From contig OZ024742.1 of assembly GCA_964016885.1 (NCBI GenBank), forward strand, positions 360,723,936-360,787,935: a DNA stretch of 64,000 nucleotides, written 5' to 3'. Below the pieces are notes generated by a model. That model was not told where the DNA came from. It was given only the letters and a program-made list of their open reading frames with translations, and ran no database searches. Shown here in pieces: positions 1 to 8,038 of the stretch (positions are counted from its first letter, which is position 1; each line of letters opens with the position of its first letter). Position numbers and translations under genes: made by a program. The DNA is from Eledone cirrhosa. Its lineage: Eukaryota > Mollusca > Cephalopoda > Octopoda > Eledonidae.

Positions 1-9
1 ATTTTAATC

Positions 10-80
10 AACGCCTACGACAGTAAAGAAGAACCGATAGAGACATTCAATGTAGAAGAGCACTGGGAGTTCCTAAAAAA
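10..80 (+). pseudogene. LINE-A ORF fragment upstream of RT
   Basis: Frame 1 reads an N-A-Y-D... stretch ending in H-W-E-F-L-K-K. The sequence then continues in frame 2 as L-L-E-A-T-D-E-V-C-G-W-S-K leading into the RT region. The frame change falls in the A-run around 75-84, so one base has been lost or gained there. In related elements as I know them, this linker joins the endonuclease to the RT domain. The start of the ORF lies outside the window. Confidence 0.6.
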
Positions 81-85
81 ATAAC

Positions 86-1378
86 TTACTAGAGGCGACA
101 GATGAGGTCTGTGGCTGGAGTAAGACAACAAGCAGGAGGAGAGTGACTTGGTGGTGGAACAATAAGGTAGATGAGGCAGTTAAGGTTAAGAGACAGGCAT
201 GGAAAGAATGGAAGAACAGGGGGAGCAGGGTACATTACATAGAGACCAAGAGGGAAGCTAGGCGACAAGTATACTTAGCTAGGAAGGAAGCAAAGGATAG
301 AAAATTCAAGCATGTTTTGCAACGTGAGGACCAGAAACAGGCGGTGTTCAAGATTGCGAGGCAGTGTGTCAGAGAGAATTGTGATGTCATTGGAGAGAAG
401 TGTATCCGGAATGATAAAGGTGAGCTTGCCCTCACAAGTGCTGAGAAGAAAAATGCATGGAAGAGTCATTATGATAGATTACTAAATGAGGAGAATGCAT
501 GGGAAGAAGAGACCCTACCCCAAGTAGACCCTATAGAGAGGCCAGCAGTACAAATCAGCAGCAGCGTAGTAAGTAAGGCAATCAAAGATATGAAGATGGG
601 GAAGGCAACCGGTCTATCGGGTATAGCTGCTGAGATGCTGAAGGCATCTGGGTCTGTAGGTCACACTATAACCACACGTATTGTTAACCAGGTAATACTA
701 GAAGGTGTCATACCAAAAGATTGGTGCAGTAGCATCATTGTCAACTGCTACAAAGGTAAAGGTGATGCATTCGATAGAGGAAACTATAGAGGTATAAAGC
801 TGATGGACCAGGTCATGAAAGTAACAGAAAGAGTTATAGCACAGTTGATTAGGGACCGGGTGAAACTAGATGAGATGCAATTTGGGTTTGTACCAGGAAG
901 AGGCACCACTGATGCCCTCTTCCTTGTGAGGCAGTTACAGGAAAAGTACCTAGCTAAAAGTAAGCCACTCTACCTGGCATTCGTCGATCTCGAGAAAGCC
1001 TTTGACAGAGTTCCACGTGCTGTAATCTGGTGGGCTCTTAGAAAACTAGGAGTAGATGAATGGCTTGTGAAAGCTGTACAAGCCATGTATAGGGGAGCAG
1101 TCAGCAAAGTTAGGATTAGTAATGAGTATAGCGAGGAATTTAGCGTACAGGTTGGGGTCCACCAGGGCTCTGTTCTTAGCCCCCTCCTGTTCATCATAGT
1201 CCTGCAGGCAATAACGGAGGAGTTTAAGACCGGATGCCCATGGGAACTCCTGTATGCTGATGACCTCGCACTTATAGCTGAATCTATGGTAGAACTAGAG
1301 AAGAAATTCCAAACTTGGAAGCAGGGACTAGAAAGAAAGGGTCTCAAAGTCAACATGACAAAGACTAAGGTCCTTTAA
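86..1378 (+). pseudogene. LINE-A reverse transcriptase domain (remnant)
   Basis: Non-LTR reverse transcriptase, which would copy element RNA into DNA at a nicked target. Numbered from 143, the visible blocks are K-A-T-G-L-S-G-I with A-E-M-L-K (near 154-167), N-Y-R-G-I-K-L in the fingers, Q-F-G-F-V-P-G-R-G-T-T-D, motif A A-F-V-D-L-E-K-A-F-D with catalytic Asp 282, motif B G-V-H-Q-G-S-V-L-S-P-L-L-F, and motif C Y-A-D-D at 371-374. All catalytic aspartates are present. The frame is open upstream of 143, where the nominal start is a GTG inside the domain and not a true start. It ends at a TAA (1376-1378) created by a one-base deletion relative to the copy at 19.0 kb. The upstream frameshift also makes it non-functional. 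Confidence 0.93.
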
Positions 1379-1403
1379 GTAGACGAGAAAACAGAACCCA
1401 GAT

Positions 1404-1620
1404 CCCTCAGGGGAATGGCCTTGCTCAGTATGTAGGAAAGGTGTAGGTAGGAACTCCATTCTCTGCCCCAAATGTAAACAATGGGTACACAAGAGATGTA
1501 GCGGGATCTCAGGAAGCTTAATTAAGAATGTAGGCTTCACATGCAGCAGCTGTACTGGGACAGCAAGCAGCAAACAGCCACAGGAAACAAGTACCACCAA
1601 TTTCTGGGAGGGCTCTGTAG
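1404..1620 (+). pseudogene. LINE-A PHD-like C4HC3 zinc finger segment
   Basis: Frame 3 continues the LINE-A protein after two one-base losses (near 1376 and 1403). It encodes eight metal ligands spaced C-x2-C-x10-C-x2-C-x4-H-x2-C-x14-C-x2-C, the first Cys at 1422-1424 and the last at 1551-1553. A Trp precedes the His as W-V-H, as in PHD fingers. PHD fingers commonly bind histone tails; in a retrotransposon this could mean chromatin or nucleic-acid binding, which is inference. The same segment is present at about 19322-19464, where the first Cys has become Trp. The frame is lost again near 1624, where GTAGACAG is repeated. Confidence 0.75.
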
Positions 1621-1623
1621 ACA

Positions 1624-2214
1624 GTAGACAGCTTCTGCTACCTAGGTGACCGAATTAGCAGCGGAGGTGGATGTTCAGAAAGTACAATAACTAGGGTAAG
1701 AACGGGATGGAAGAAGTTCAGGGAACTACTACCACTGCTAGCTGCAAAAGGCTTCTCCCTCAAAAGGAAAGGCAGACTGTATGATGCGTGTATCTGAACA
1801 GCAATGTTACATGGTAGTGAGACCTGGGCGCTGAAGGTGGAAGACTTACGTAGATTAGAGAGAAACGAAGCCTGCATACTCTGATGGATGTGTAATAGTA
1901 ATATACGTGAACGACAAAGCATAAATGAATTGAGAGAGAGACTGAACATAAGAGGAATCAAATGCTGTGTGCAGGAGAGGCAGTTGCGCTGGTATGGACA
2001 TGTGATGCGTATGAAGGATGACAGCTGCATAAAAAGGTGCAGAGCACTAGAAGTTGATGGAAACTGCGGAGTGGGGAGACCCAAGATGACCTGGGATGAG
2101 GTGATAAAGGCCGACTTTACCCAGTTACACCTCTCAAAGGCGATGACACACGACCGTAACCACTGGCGTCACGCAGTAATACAGAGTACCCGACCTCCCA
2201 TGAGTACAAGCTGA
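1624..2214 (+). pseudogene. LINE-A C-terminal domain (two in-frame stops)
   Basis: Frame 1 reads V-D-S-F-C-Y-L-G-D-R-I-S-S-G, then L-H-G-S-E-T-W-A-L-K, then N-S-N-I-R-E-R-Q-S and L-R-W-Y-G-H-V-M-R-M, and ends at a natural stop at 2212. Blocks of this kind (LGD.IS, GSETW, RW.GHV.RM) are typical of the region after RT in many animal LINE polyproteins. Two in-frame TGA codons, 1795-1797 and 1882-1884, sit where Arg codons (CGA) are expected, consistent with CpG decay. There is no evidence for a separate gene at the ATG at 1888. Confidence 0.85.
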
Positions 2215-2516
2215 AGCATATAGACACTATGCCCCCACACCCTCCACTGCAAGGTGGTCGTGGAGGTGCCACGGCAAAAAAGCACCCAGCCCACACTGTA
2301 AAGTGGACGTGTAGGCGCCACGAAAAAGCACCCAGCACTCACTGTAAATGAGGTTGGTGTTAGGAAGGGCATCCAACTGTAGAAATCAAGCCAAATCAGT
2401 TCCTGTATGAGCAAGGCATGGTCAGCTGACCAGACACTGCCCACAACAGGACAACCCGTCTAACCCATGCTAGCGTGGAAGAACGGACGTAAAACGGTGA
2501 TGATGATGATGATGAA
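2215..2516 (+). repeat. LINE-A 3' UTR with 2-3 short tandem units and (GAT)n tail
   Basis: After the C-terminal stop, the 3' UTR carries two to three degenerate copies of a unit of about 42-47 bp built from CACCCAGYCCACACTGTAAA, GTGTAGGYGYCACGA and an A-run. A distinct tail follows, starting GTTGGTGTTAGGAAGGGCAT at about 2353 and ending ACGTAAAACGGTGATGATGA. The tandem unit is the same sequence that forms the large array at 19.94-24.3 kb. The GTTGGTGTTAGG...(GAT)n tail recurs at least seven times in this window, sometimes without upstream LINE sequence. Confidence 0.85.
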
Positions 2517-2587
2517 ACTTATGGGTTCAAGTCCACTAGAAGGAATCTTGTACAGGTTTCATTACCATCAATCCCAAGTTAACCCAA

Positions 2588-2656
2588 GCCTTGTGAATAT
2601 GGCCTAGTGGTAAGGATGTTGGACTTATAACAATGTCTTTCAATCCAGTTGTCTTC
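2588..2656 (+). mobile_element. tRNA-type SINE-1 fragment (5' head only)
   Basis: A short piece resembling the tRNA-related head of the SINE at 3307: TGGCCTAGTGGTAAGGATGT (a box A-like motif), then GTTGGACTTA. It is cut off where (ATCT)n begins. Too short to say whether it is a truncated insertion or a remnant. Confidence 0.5.
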
Positions 2657-2724
2657 ACCATCTATCTATCTATCTATCCATCTATTCATCCATCTATCTG
2701 TCTCTCTATCTATCTATCTGACTA
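2657..2724. repeat. (ATCT)n microsatellite
   Basis: Imperfect CTAT/CCAT runs. Together with shorter runs near 2790-2815 and 3205-3232, they sit at the ends of LINE-D tails and were probably seeded by them. Confidence 0.8.
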
Positions 2725-2815
2725 TGCAAAATCCCTGGCATGTGTCTTTGTATTCTCCCCTTGTGCGCCCTTGTGGCAAATAAAGAAATCTATCTATCTA
2801 TTCATCTACCTTTCT
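2725..2815 (+). mobile_element. LINE-D 3' tail, copy 1
   Basis: 3' terminal piece reading TGTCTTTGTATTCTCCCCTT, then GTGCGCCCTTGTGGC, a polyadenylation signal AATAAA at 2779-2784, and an (ATCT)n end. The same tail recurs at 3120-3235 and, reversed, at 14071-14215. I infer a non-LTR element 3' end; no coding part is visible. Confidence 0.55.
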
Positions 2816-3235
2816 CTCCGGACAACAACTCATTCCCTTCTTTAGGTACCACTTTAGAAGGAGAATCTGAGTCGAGAGAGAGGCACTGCACCCCAGTAAA
2901 TTTACTGAAAGGTGGGTGAATGTGGCGAGAATGGCCCGAGGGATTGGGCTTTCTTTGTATATAAACCTGTAGGTTGAAGAAGAGAGCGAAAAGAGGAAAA
3001 GAGCACTTGCACAGCATGCTTCTGGAGTTGAGAGTTGTTCTCTCTACAGGGTATAAAGCAACCCGTTTGTAATGCCTCCCCCCTATTGGGGATTTCGATT
3101 GCTATATTTTTTTGTTAAAACTTTTTTTATATGACTGTATGTAAAATCCCCGCCATATGTCTTTGTATTGTCCCCTTTTCTTGTGCGCCCTTGTGGCAAA
3201 TAAAGATATCTATCTATCTATTTATCTTACAATCA
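2816..3235 (+). mobile_element. LINE-D-like element, copy 2 (non-coding 3' part)
   Basis: Stretch between two (ATCT)n runs. The right 115 bases match the LINE-D tail (GTCTTTGTATTGTCCCC, AATAAA at 3199-3204, ATCT end). The left 300 bases have no recognised coding content; a 71-codon frame on the other strand has no family features. The layout suggests an insertion next to, or into, the tail of the previous copy. Confidence 0.45.
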
Positions 3236-3306
3236 TTCTATTACACTATTGCATCAACTTCACACTAAGCTGTAGATACTATTTACAAGTTGTAGGCCAA
3301 TAAGTG

Positions 3307-3640
3307 GAGGTGTGTGGCCTAATGGTAAGGGTGTTGGACTTACAATCATAATGTAGTGGGTTCGGTTCCTTGATTGCGTTGTGTGTTGTGTTCTTGAACA
3401 AAACACTTCATTTCTTGTTGCTCCAGTATATTCAGCTGAAAATGAGTACCAGCAATAGCTGAGGGTTTAACTCTGCAATGGACTGGCATCCTGTCCAGTG
3501 GAGAGTCTTGTATTCTGTCTCTTTGTTCCGTGAAACCAGGATAAGCACTGGACTGATGATCCTCAGGGGGCTCAAGACAGACTTTAACCCTGCAATGGAC
3601 AGGCGTTCTGTCCAGGAGGCAGTCTTGTACTTAATATTAT
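3307..3640 (+). mobile_element. tRNA-derived SINE-1, near full length
   Basis: Head with tRNA-like promoter boxes, then GTTGTGTGTTGTGTTCTTGA, ACACTTCATTTCTTGTTGCT, CAGCTGAAAATGAGTACCAG and CTGCAATGGACTGGCATCCT. This is the pattern of the tRNA-related SINEs familiar in squid and octopus. The CTGCAATGGAC...CTGTCCAG segment occurs twice (about 3473-3504 and 3589-3618), so the body is internally duplicated or two copies are fused. Copies also occur at 6365 and 8606. Non-coding; it would be mobilised by a partner LINE. Confidence 0.75.
3315..3369 (+). promoter_or_regulatory. SINE internal RNA polymerase III promoter (A and B boxes)
   Basis: Box A-like TGGCCTAATGG at 3315-3325 and box B-like GGTTCGGTTCC at 3359-3369, one mismatch from the GGTTCGANTCC consensus. 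The 33-base spacing between boxes is tRNA-like. Activity is unknown. Confidence 0.6.
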
Positions 3641-3721
3641 GATGGATATTAGATAAATATAAACACTTTAAAATAAACAGCTTTGAATCAGACAAACAAG
3701 GACGGTTTCAGGCAGTTTGAT

Positions 3722-3911
3722 ATCATCATCATCATCACCGTTTAACGTTAATTTTCCACACTAGCATGGGTTAGACGGGTTGTCCTATTTGAGGCAAGTC
3801 GAGGTCAGATGACCATGTCTTGTTCATACAGAACTGATTTTGGCTTGGTTTCTATGGCTGGATGTCCTTCCTAATGCCAACTACATTTACAATGAGTACT
3901 GGATGCTTTTT
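3722..3911 (-). mobile_element. LINE-A-type 3' tail, minus orientation (left arm of inverted pair)
   Basis: Begins with (ATC)n and continues CACACTAGCATGGGTTAGAC and TTCTATGGCTGGATGTCCTT, the complement of the LINE-A tail, reaching into the first CACCCAGT-type unit near 3893-3908. Its middle part resembles the 2400-2450 subtype (AGCAAGGCATGGTCAGCTGA). It abuts the next copy with no spacer. Confidence 0.75.
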
Positions 3912-4061
3912 GTTGGTGTTAGGAAAGGCATCCAGCCGTAGAAAACCTGCCAGACAGTCCTATACGAGCGAGACAACCAATCTTGCCTCAAGTGGAATAA
4001 TTCCCGTCTAAACCCATGTTAGTGTGGAAGATAGATGTTAAACGATGATGATGATGATGAC
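3912..4061 (+). mobile_element. LINE-A-type 3' tail, plus orientation (right arm of inverted pair)
   Basis: GTTGGTGTTAGGAAAGGCAT through CCATGTTAGTGTGGAAGATA and a terminal (GAT)n. It is a slightly different subtype from its partner: its middle matches the 18.7-18.9 kb copy (CCAATCTTGCCTCAAGTGG). With the left arm it forms a near-palindrome of about 340 bp. Confidence 0.75.
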
Positions 4062-4077
4062 ATACACAACCTGTTTA

Positions 4078-4265
4078 CAAAACCAACCGGCAGGAGACCC
4101 ACCCAGCAGTAGACCCCGAGCAAGATGGTTGAAAAACATCGAGCTTGGCTGGTCTCACTTGGTGATCTAGCCGGATCACCTGGAGACAATTGCTTCTAAC
4201 AGGACTCACTGGAATGAGTGTTTGAGGACTCTTCCCCCAAGACTCTCCAAGGAATAAGTGGGTGA
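4078..4265 (+). pseudogene. LINE-B C-terminal fragment
   Basis: Matches the 3' coding ends of LINE-B at 9680 and 12398: AACCGGCAGGAGACCCA, CCCGAGCAAGATGGTTG, GAGCTTGGCTGGTCTCACTT, then a CCAAGGAATAAGTGGG end. In the better copies this encodes a basic R-P-x-G-R-P-R-x-R-W-L-D-N-I-H-E-L-G-type stretch found at the C-terminus of many animal LINE polyproteins. Frames are broken. Confidence 0.65.
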
Positions 4266-4556
4266 AGGAGAGGTGATAGTTACCCTCCCTTATAGCAGTT
4301 ATCAGCATTAAAATACATTCTACATCCTACATTGGTAAAACCTGTTTGAACCTCAGTAGAGATCTGATAATGTCTTTCAATGAAGACTTTTGTTGGAAAC
4401 TGCTACAAAATAATGGAGTTTTGTTGAAGCTATTTTGTTTAGCAAAAACAAATCTTGTCCCTGCCTAGACAGAAGAGAGCTAGAATTTTATAGTGGCGTC
4501 TTTATAGCAATAATGGCATCATCTCTGGCCTTATACAATTGTTTGTCATGCAAAAT

Positions 4557-4765
4557 CTAACCCTTTAGTTACCAACCTGACTAAAACCAGCTCTGGTTCT
4601 ATGAAATGAAACCACCCATTTTAAAGGTTTCCAATTTGAATTAAAATCTTCCAACATAATTTTATATAAGAACCTTACATTAAGTTACTATCTTAGTAAT
4701 AAAATAATAATTTTAGTAAATCCCTCAAAATTCTTCATTAATTAATTAAAATATGAAAGGGTTAA
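4557..4765 (+). mobile_element. piggyBac-like MITE, copy 1
   Basis: Non-coding AT-rich element of about 205 bp bounded by CTAACCCTTTAGTTACCAAC on the left and GAAAGGGTTAA on the right, that is TTAA-type ends with an inverted CCCTTT. TTAA target sites and CCC-starting termini are the hallmark of piggyBac transposons. A closely related copy lies in the opposite orientation at 8958-9172; looser relatives are at 5093 and 7798. Confidence 0.65.
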
Positions 4766-4896
4766 CACCAGCTAGATCATAAATATTTTGTGAAAAGGTT
4801 GCAAGGTTTTAGTACAATTTAAATCTTATGATTTGTAAATTTGAAAAACAATGAAAATATTATTAAAAATCAGCTGTAAAGACGCTAACAGTCACA

Positions 4897-5058
4897 CCAC
4901 CATCATCGTCTGTCCACTTCTCCATGCTGGCATGGGTTAGGCAGGATGTTTCGAGACAGTGTTTTACAGCCGGATGCCTTTCCTGACCCCAACCCTTTTA
5001 GTCGTTTCTTACCACATGCAGGGATACGATGTGTCTATTCTAAACTGGATCCATATGA
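4897..5058 (-). mobile_element. Old SINE/LINE tail, minus orientation
   Basis: CACCATCATCGTCTGTCCAC, CATGCTGGCATGGGTTAGGC and ACAGCCGGATGCCTTTCCTG: a diverged relative of the GGATGCCCTTCCTAA...GCATGGG...(ATC)n tail family. It resembles the pieces at 14779 and 16556 more than the LINE-A tail itself. Confidence 0.55.
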
Positions 5059-5092
5059 CATCCAACTTGTCTAAAATTACTAATATTAATGT

Positions 5093-5273
5093 TTAACCAT
5101 TTTTATAACAACCCACCCAAAACCACTCCTTTTAAAGTGTTTCTATTTAATATTAAAAATTTGTTACATAACATCTTAATAATGAAATAATCATTTTATT
5201 AAATCCCACCAAATTCTTAATTAGTGAAATACATTAATTAATGAATTGAATGATATGACAGTGAAAGAGTTAA
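5093..5273 (+). mobile_element. piggyBac-like MITE, diverged copy 2
   Basis: TTAACCATTTTTATAAC...AAAGAGTTAA with the same interior order as the copy at 4557 (AACCACTCCTTTTAAAG, TTACATAAC, AATAATGAAATAATC, AAATTCTTAATTAGTG). The ends are worn but TTAA remains at both sides (5093-5096 and 5270-5273). Confidence 0.5.
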
Positions 5274-5946
5274 ATGTTTTGGGTGGGAGGCAGCAAAGTT
5301 TATTTAGGTTTTAGAGACTTAGTCGGTGAGCTAATTCAAATTTAATTATGAGAGATGTTTTATCCTTGGGCAAGGAAGCAAGGGGGAAAGGTTTTCTGGG
5401 TTATAACATTCATTTCAGTGCTATACAAGGTGCGGTAAAAATGCTGCCCACATTTTAAGGGGTGGCCGTATAAAATATGGGAGGTTTTCCTGCAGCACTC
5501 TGTATTTATATCATTATTTATTTGAATTTCATAAGAATCACAATTGTAATATCATCTACTTAAGATATAAATCTTGTGGGGGTATTTGAGGCTTGTTAGG
5601 TCTGACCAATGTAGGACAGGTGGTGAAAACTGCCACTCCCCGAACAGATCTGACATTTCTTGTGCCTGTTGATGATGGCACGAGTGCCACAGGAAACTCC
5701 CTGCAGGGTTAGTTATTTGGGTGGGCGGCACAAATCTCTCTGCAGAGGTAGTGAACTGGACAGATGGCACGCTGCAGGAAACTCCCTGCAGAAGTCGTGA
5801 TCTAGGTTGAGTATCATGGACTATTGAACATCATAAATGTAAATGTCACTTTAATTGTTAGTCATGTATCACTGATGGATTGTTTGTTGTGGTAGTGAGT
5901 TATCTTTGGCATTGTTGTCTTGGACTTAGCTGTCTGAAAAATAATT
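5274..5946. other. No gene recognised; short reiterated motif
   Basis: AT-rich DNA without recognisable coding content. AGGAAACTCCCTGCAG occurs at 5691-5706 and again at 5776-5791, with a CTCTGCAGAG palindrome between them (near 5737-5746), so this part is probably a worn repeat of unknown type. A 72-codon frame on the minus strand (5552-5770) covers the same stretch and has no family features. Confidence 0.4.
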
Positions 5947-6153
5947 TACTGTTTTTACTCAAATATAAACCAAGGAATATGTGACCCCAAAAATTGATGG
6001 TAAAATGGAAGAGGTTGTCTTATATACACCATCTAAACAATGTGTTGATTAGCTGCCTTGGCTTATAAACGGGGTTTGGATTTTTGTCCATTTCTCAAAC
6101 ATAAAACAGGTTGGCTTACATTCAGATCAGCTTATATTGGAGTATATACAGTA
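5947..6153. mobile_element. MITE with TACTGTATATACTC-type terminal inverted repeats
   Basis: The left end TACTGTTTTTACTCAAATAT and the right end, read on the other strand as TACTGTATATACTCCAATAT, pair over about 22 bases with few mismatches. The interior (about 160 bp) is non-coding and has a second inverted GG(C/T)TTATA-type motif. This structure is that of a non-autonomous DNA transposon. The superfamily is not assigned (hAT-like is possible). Confidence 0.6.
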
Positions 6154-6364
6154 GTTCACAGTAAGTTTTTATATATTTCTGTGCTCATTTTTAGCTTGTT
6201 AGGGTTCATCACTTGTTTTTCTCCGATAGTAAACTGAAGCTACAATTTCATAGGATGATGTTATTGGTGATTATATTTATCTGCTCATCAAAGCACATAG
6301 ACTAAGAAGTCTTCCTGGGTGTGAGTATCTGACACAAATATACATTGATAGAACCTTTAACCAC

Positions 6365-6563
6365 TAAGCCATGTGCTTCACCAAGTAGAGTGTCGGGCCT
6401 GTAATCATGAGATTGTGAATTCAATTCCCAGACCGTGCTATGTGTTGTGTTCTTGAAGAAGAGACTTTATTTCACGTTGCTCCAGTTCACTCAGCTGTAG
6501 AAATGAGTTACGACGTCACTGGTGCCAAGCTGTATCAGCCATTGCTTTTCCCTTGGACAACAT
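6365..6563 (+). mobile_element. tRNA-derived SINE, 5' part (interrupted)
   Basis: Starts GCCATGTGCTTCACCAAGTA, with a box B-like GAATTCAATTCC at 6417-6428, then TGTGTTGTGTTCTTGAAGAA, TTTCACGTTGCTCCAG and GACGTCACTGGTGCCAAGCT. The body breaks at about 6563 and resumes at 7103, the gap being filled by AT-rich repeat and LINE-C. Confidence 0.65.
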
Positions 6564-6680
6564 TATATATAATGTATATAGAGAATATATAGTGTATATA
6601 TACATCGAGTATATAGTGTATATATATATATATATAGTATATAGTATATAATAATGATAATAATAATAATAATAATAATG
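6564..6680. repeat. (TA)n / (TAA)n microsatellite
   Basis: ATATAT runs to about 6650, then (TAATAA)n to 6679. The (TAA)n part, read on the minus strand as (ATT)n, is probably the 3' tail of LINE-C. Confidence 0.8.
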
Positions 6681-7097
6681 AAATTATTGTGTAAAGTGCT
6701 CAGGTGCACTACAACTCGTCAAAGGTGTATGTATAGTACATAGAATAATACACAAATGTCAGGGAAGTACATGTGTGTATGTGTTAGCTATAGTGTTGGC
6801 GGATCTCGGGAAGCATGGAGGCTTTAAAGGATGCAGTGTCTCAACAGCTAACAACTGATGCAGGTAGTTTGTTCCATGCTTCAGCAACACTGAGCGTGAA
6901 AAAATGTTTCCGAAAGTCATGGTAACTGTGCTGTTTTCTTACTTTGTGGGCAGGTCCACGTGTGTTAGACACATGGAAATCGAAAAGGTACTCAGGGTTG
7001 TTGTTGGCAACATGGTTAACAATTTTGTGGGCGTTTACCAAGTCAGTTGCCAGGCATCGGAGCTTCAATGTATCCATGCCCAGAGAAGCAAGGATAT
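6640..7097 (-). pseudogene. LINE-C 3' end, 5'-truncated (CR1/L2-like C-terminus)
   Basis: Read on the minus strand from 7097, the frame gives L-G-M-D-T-L-K-L-R, then D-L-V-N-A-H-K-I-V-N, N-T-R-G-P-A-H-K-V, F-F-T-L-S-V-A-E-A-W-N-K-L-P and a stop at 6841. The pattern 'L..L..R...DL...KI......F....TRGH..K......R..FF..R....WN.LP' is typical of the C-terminal end of CR1/L2/Jockey-like LINEs, just past the RT domain. No catalytic RT motif remains. The first ~50 codons of the longer open frame (7104-7257) are antisense SINE, not LINE. The 3' end has a (TAA)n tail. Confidence 0.7.
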
Positions 7098-7102
7098 AGT
7101 GT

Positions 7103-7290
7103 GATGTCACTGGTACAAAGCTGTATCGGTCATTGCCTTTCCCTTGGATAATATCAGTGGAGTGGAGAGGGGAGACTGGTATGTATGGATGACTGCTGGT
7201 CTTCCATAAACAACCTTGTTCGAACTTTTGCCTTGGAGTGGAACTCTCTAGGTGCAAATCCCATGGTCATTCTTAAATGAAGGAGGGCAT
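7103..7290 (+). mobile_element. tRNA-derived SINE, 3' part (after interruption)
   Basis: Resumes with GATGTCACTGGTACAAAGCT, repeating the last 52 bases of the 6365 piece with 8 mismatches, and continues GAGAGGGGAGACTGGTATGT, CTGCTGGTCTTCCATAAACA, CATGGTCATTCTTAAATG. It reads as the 3' body of the same SINE type. Confidence 0.6.
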
Positions 7291-7408
7291 TACACTTTAT
7301 TTGGTGAATATAATTTTAACTCTTAACCTCCTGTAATGATTTAGCAGAAAATATCTAAAAACAGATTTGTTAATTCAAATATTTATAGTATATTTTCTAC
7401 TGAACATC

Positions 7409-7512
7409 ATCATCATCTAATGTCCATCTTCCACGCTAGCATGGGTTCGACAGTTTTGTCCCACTTGAAACAAGATTGATTGAGAGACCGTGTCTCGCTT
7501 GTACAGTACATT
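7409..7512 (-). mobile_element. LINE-A-type 3' tail fragment
   Basis: (ATC)n followed by TAATGTCCATCTTCCACGCT, AGCATGGGTTCGACAG, GTCCCACTTGAAACAAGATT. Truncated before the GGCTGGATGCCC part. Confidence 0.65.
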
Positions 7513-7797
7513 TCCAGTAAACTAAAAGATTTCAATTATTAATGTGATGCAATCATAGTGCTGTTTTGTACTTTTCAAGAATGTCATGCTTATAATGTGG
7601 TTTCACGTGGTACAGGACATAAGGAGTTAAACCTAATTTAACATTGGTGACCTTTCAACAATTTCATTTGATTTTGGATGATATAAAGGTATTTTCAGAG
7701 ATCTGATCTTATCAGCCATCTACAGAAGCCATTATCAAGAAACTGACATCTTCAGACGCTAATGATCCTGGAATGCCATTTCTCGTAAATATAATTC

Positions 7798-8038
7798 TTA
7801 ACCCTCTCCTTACCGTATTTTTGTATAAAAGACACTGCACATGATTTTCATTTCTCTTTGAAAATACTAAAAAATACGGAGGTATTTACTAATATAACTA
7901 ACTTTCTCATTATCAGTCTGGAGTTTGGAACATAACTTAACAAAGGTTCTTACATAAAAGTATGATGGAAAGTTTGTAGATAAATATAAACAGTTTAGTA
8001 TTATAGAACCAGGGGTGGTTTCATATCTAAAGGGTTAA
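7798..8038. mobile_element. piggyBac-like MITE, copy 3
   Basis: Bounded by TTAACCCTCTCCTTACC (TTAA at 7798-7801) and CATATCTAAAGGGTTAA (TTAA at 8035-8038), 241 bp in all and without coding content. The right part (GAGTTTGGAACATAACTTAA, AGGTTCTTACATAAAAGTAT, TAGAACCAGGGGTGGTTTC) matches the interior of the other copies, and a loose relative lies near 11520-11610. Confidence 0.6.

Larger units (their letters stand above)
1..2516 (+). mobile_element. LINE-A copy 1: degenerate non-LTR retrotransposon (RT, zinc finger, C-terminal domain, 3' UTR)
   Basis: Non-LTR retrotransposon running off the left edge, so any endonuclease domain lies outside the window. In order one can read a short stretch before RT, a reverse transcriptase, a PHD-like zinc finger, a C-terminal domain and a 3' UTR ending in a (GAT)n tail at about 2499-2514. 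Families with this layout copy themselves through RNA by target-primed reverse transcription. This copy is dead: frameshifts occur near 75-84, 1376, 1403 and 1624, and in-frame stops at 1795 and 1882. Related pieces lie at 13.3, 18.4 and 19.0 kb. The clade (RTE, Jockey or other) is not assigned; that it is a non-LTR retrotransposon is clear from the RT motifs. Confidence 0.93.

Noticed and set aside
143..1378. An intact reverse transcriptase gene starting at 143
   Set aside because: The start is a GTG inside the domain; the frame continues upstream and the protein continues downstream past frameshifts. It is a fragment of a dead LINE.
1888..2214. Separate 108-codon gene
   Set aside because: It is the in-frame continuation of LINE-A after a CGA-to-TGA stop at 1882.
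3315..3369. Functional tRNA genes at 3.3 and 8.6 kb
   Set aside because: A and B boxes are present but no full cloverleaf can be formed and both sit at the head of SINE bodies.
6841..7257. 138-codon minus-strand frame as one gene
   Set aside because: Chimera: the first ~50 codons are antisense SINE sequence, the rest is the LINE-C C-terminus.
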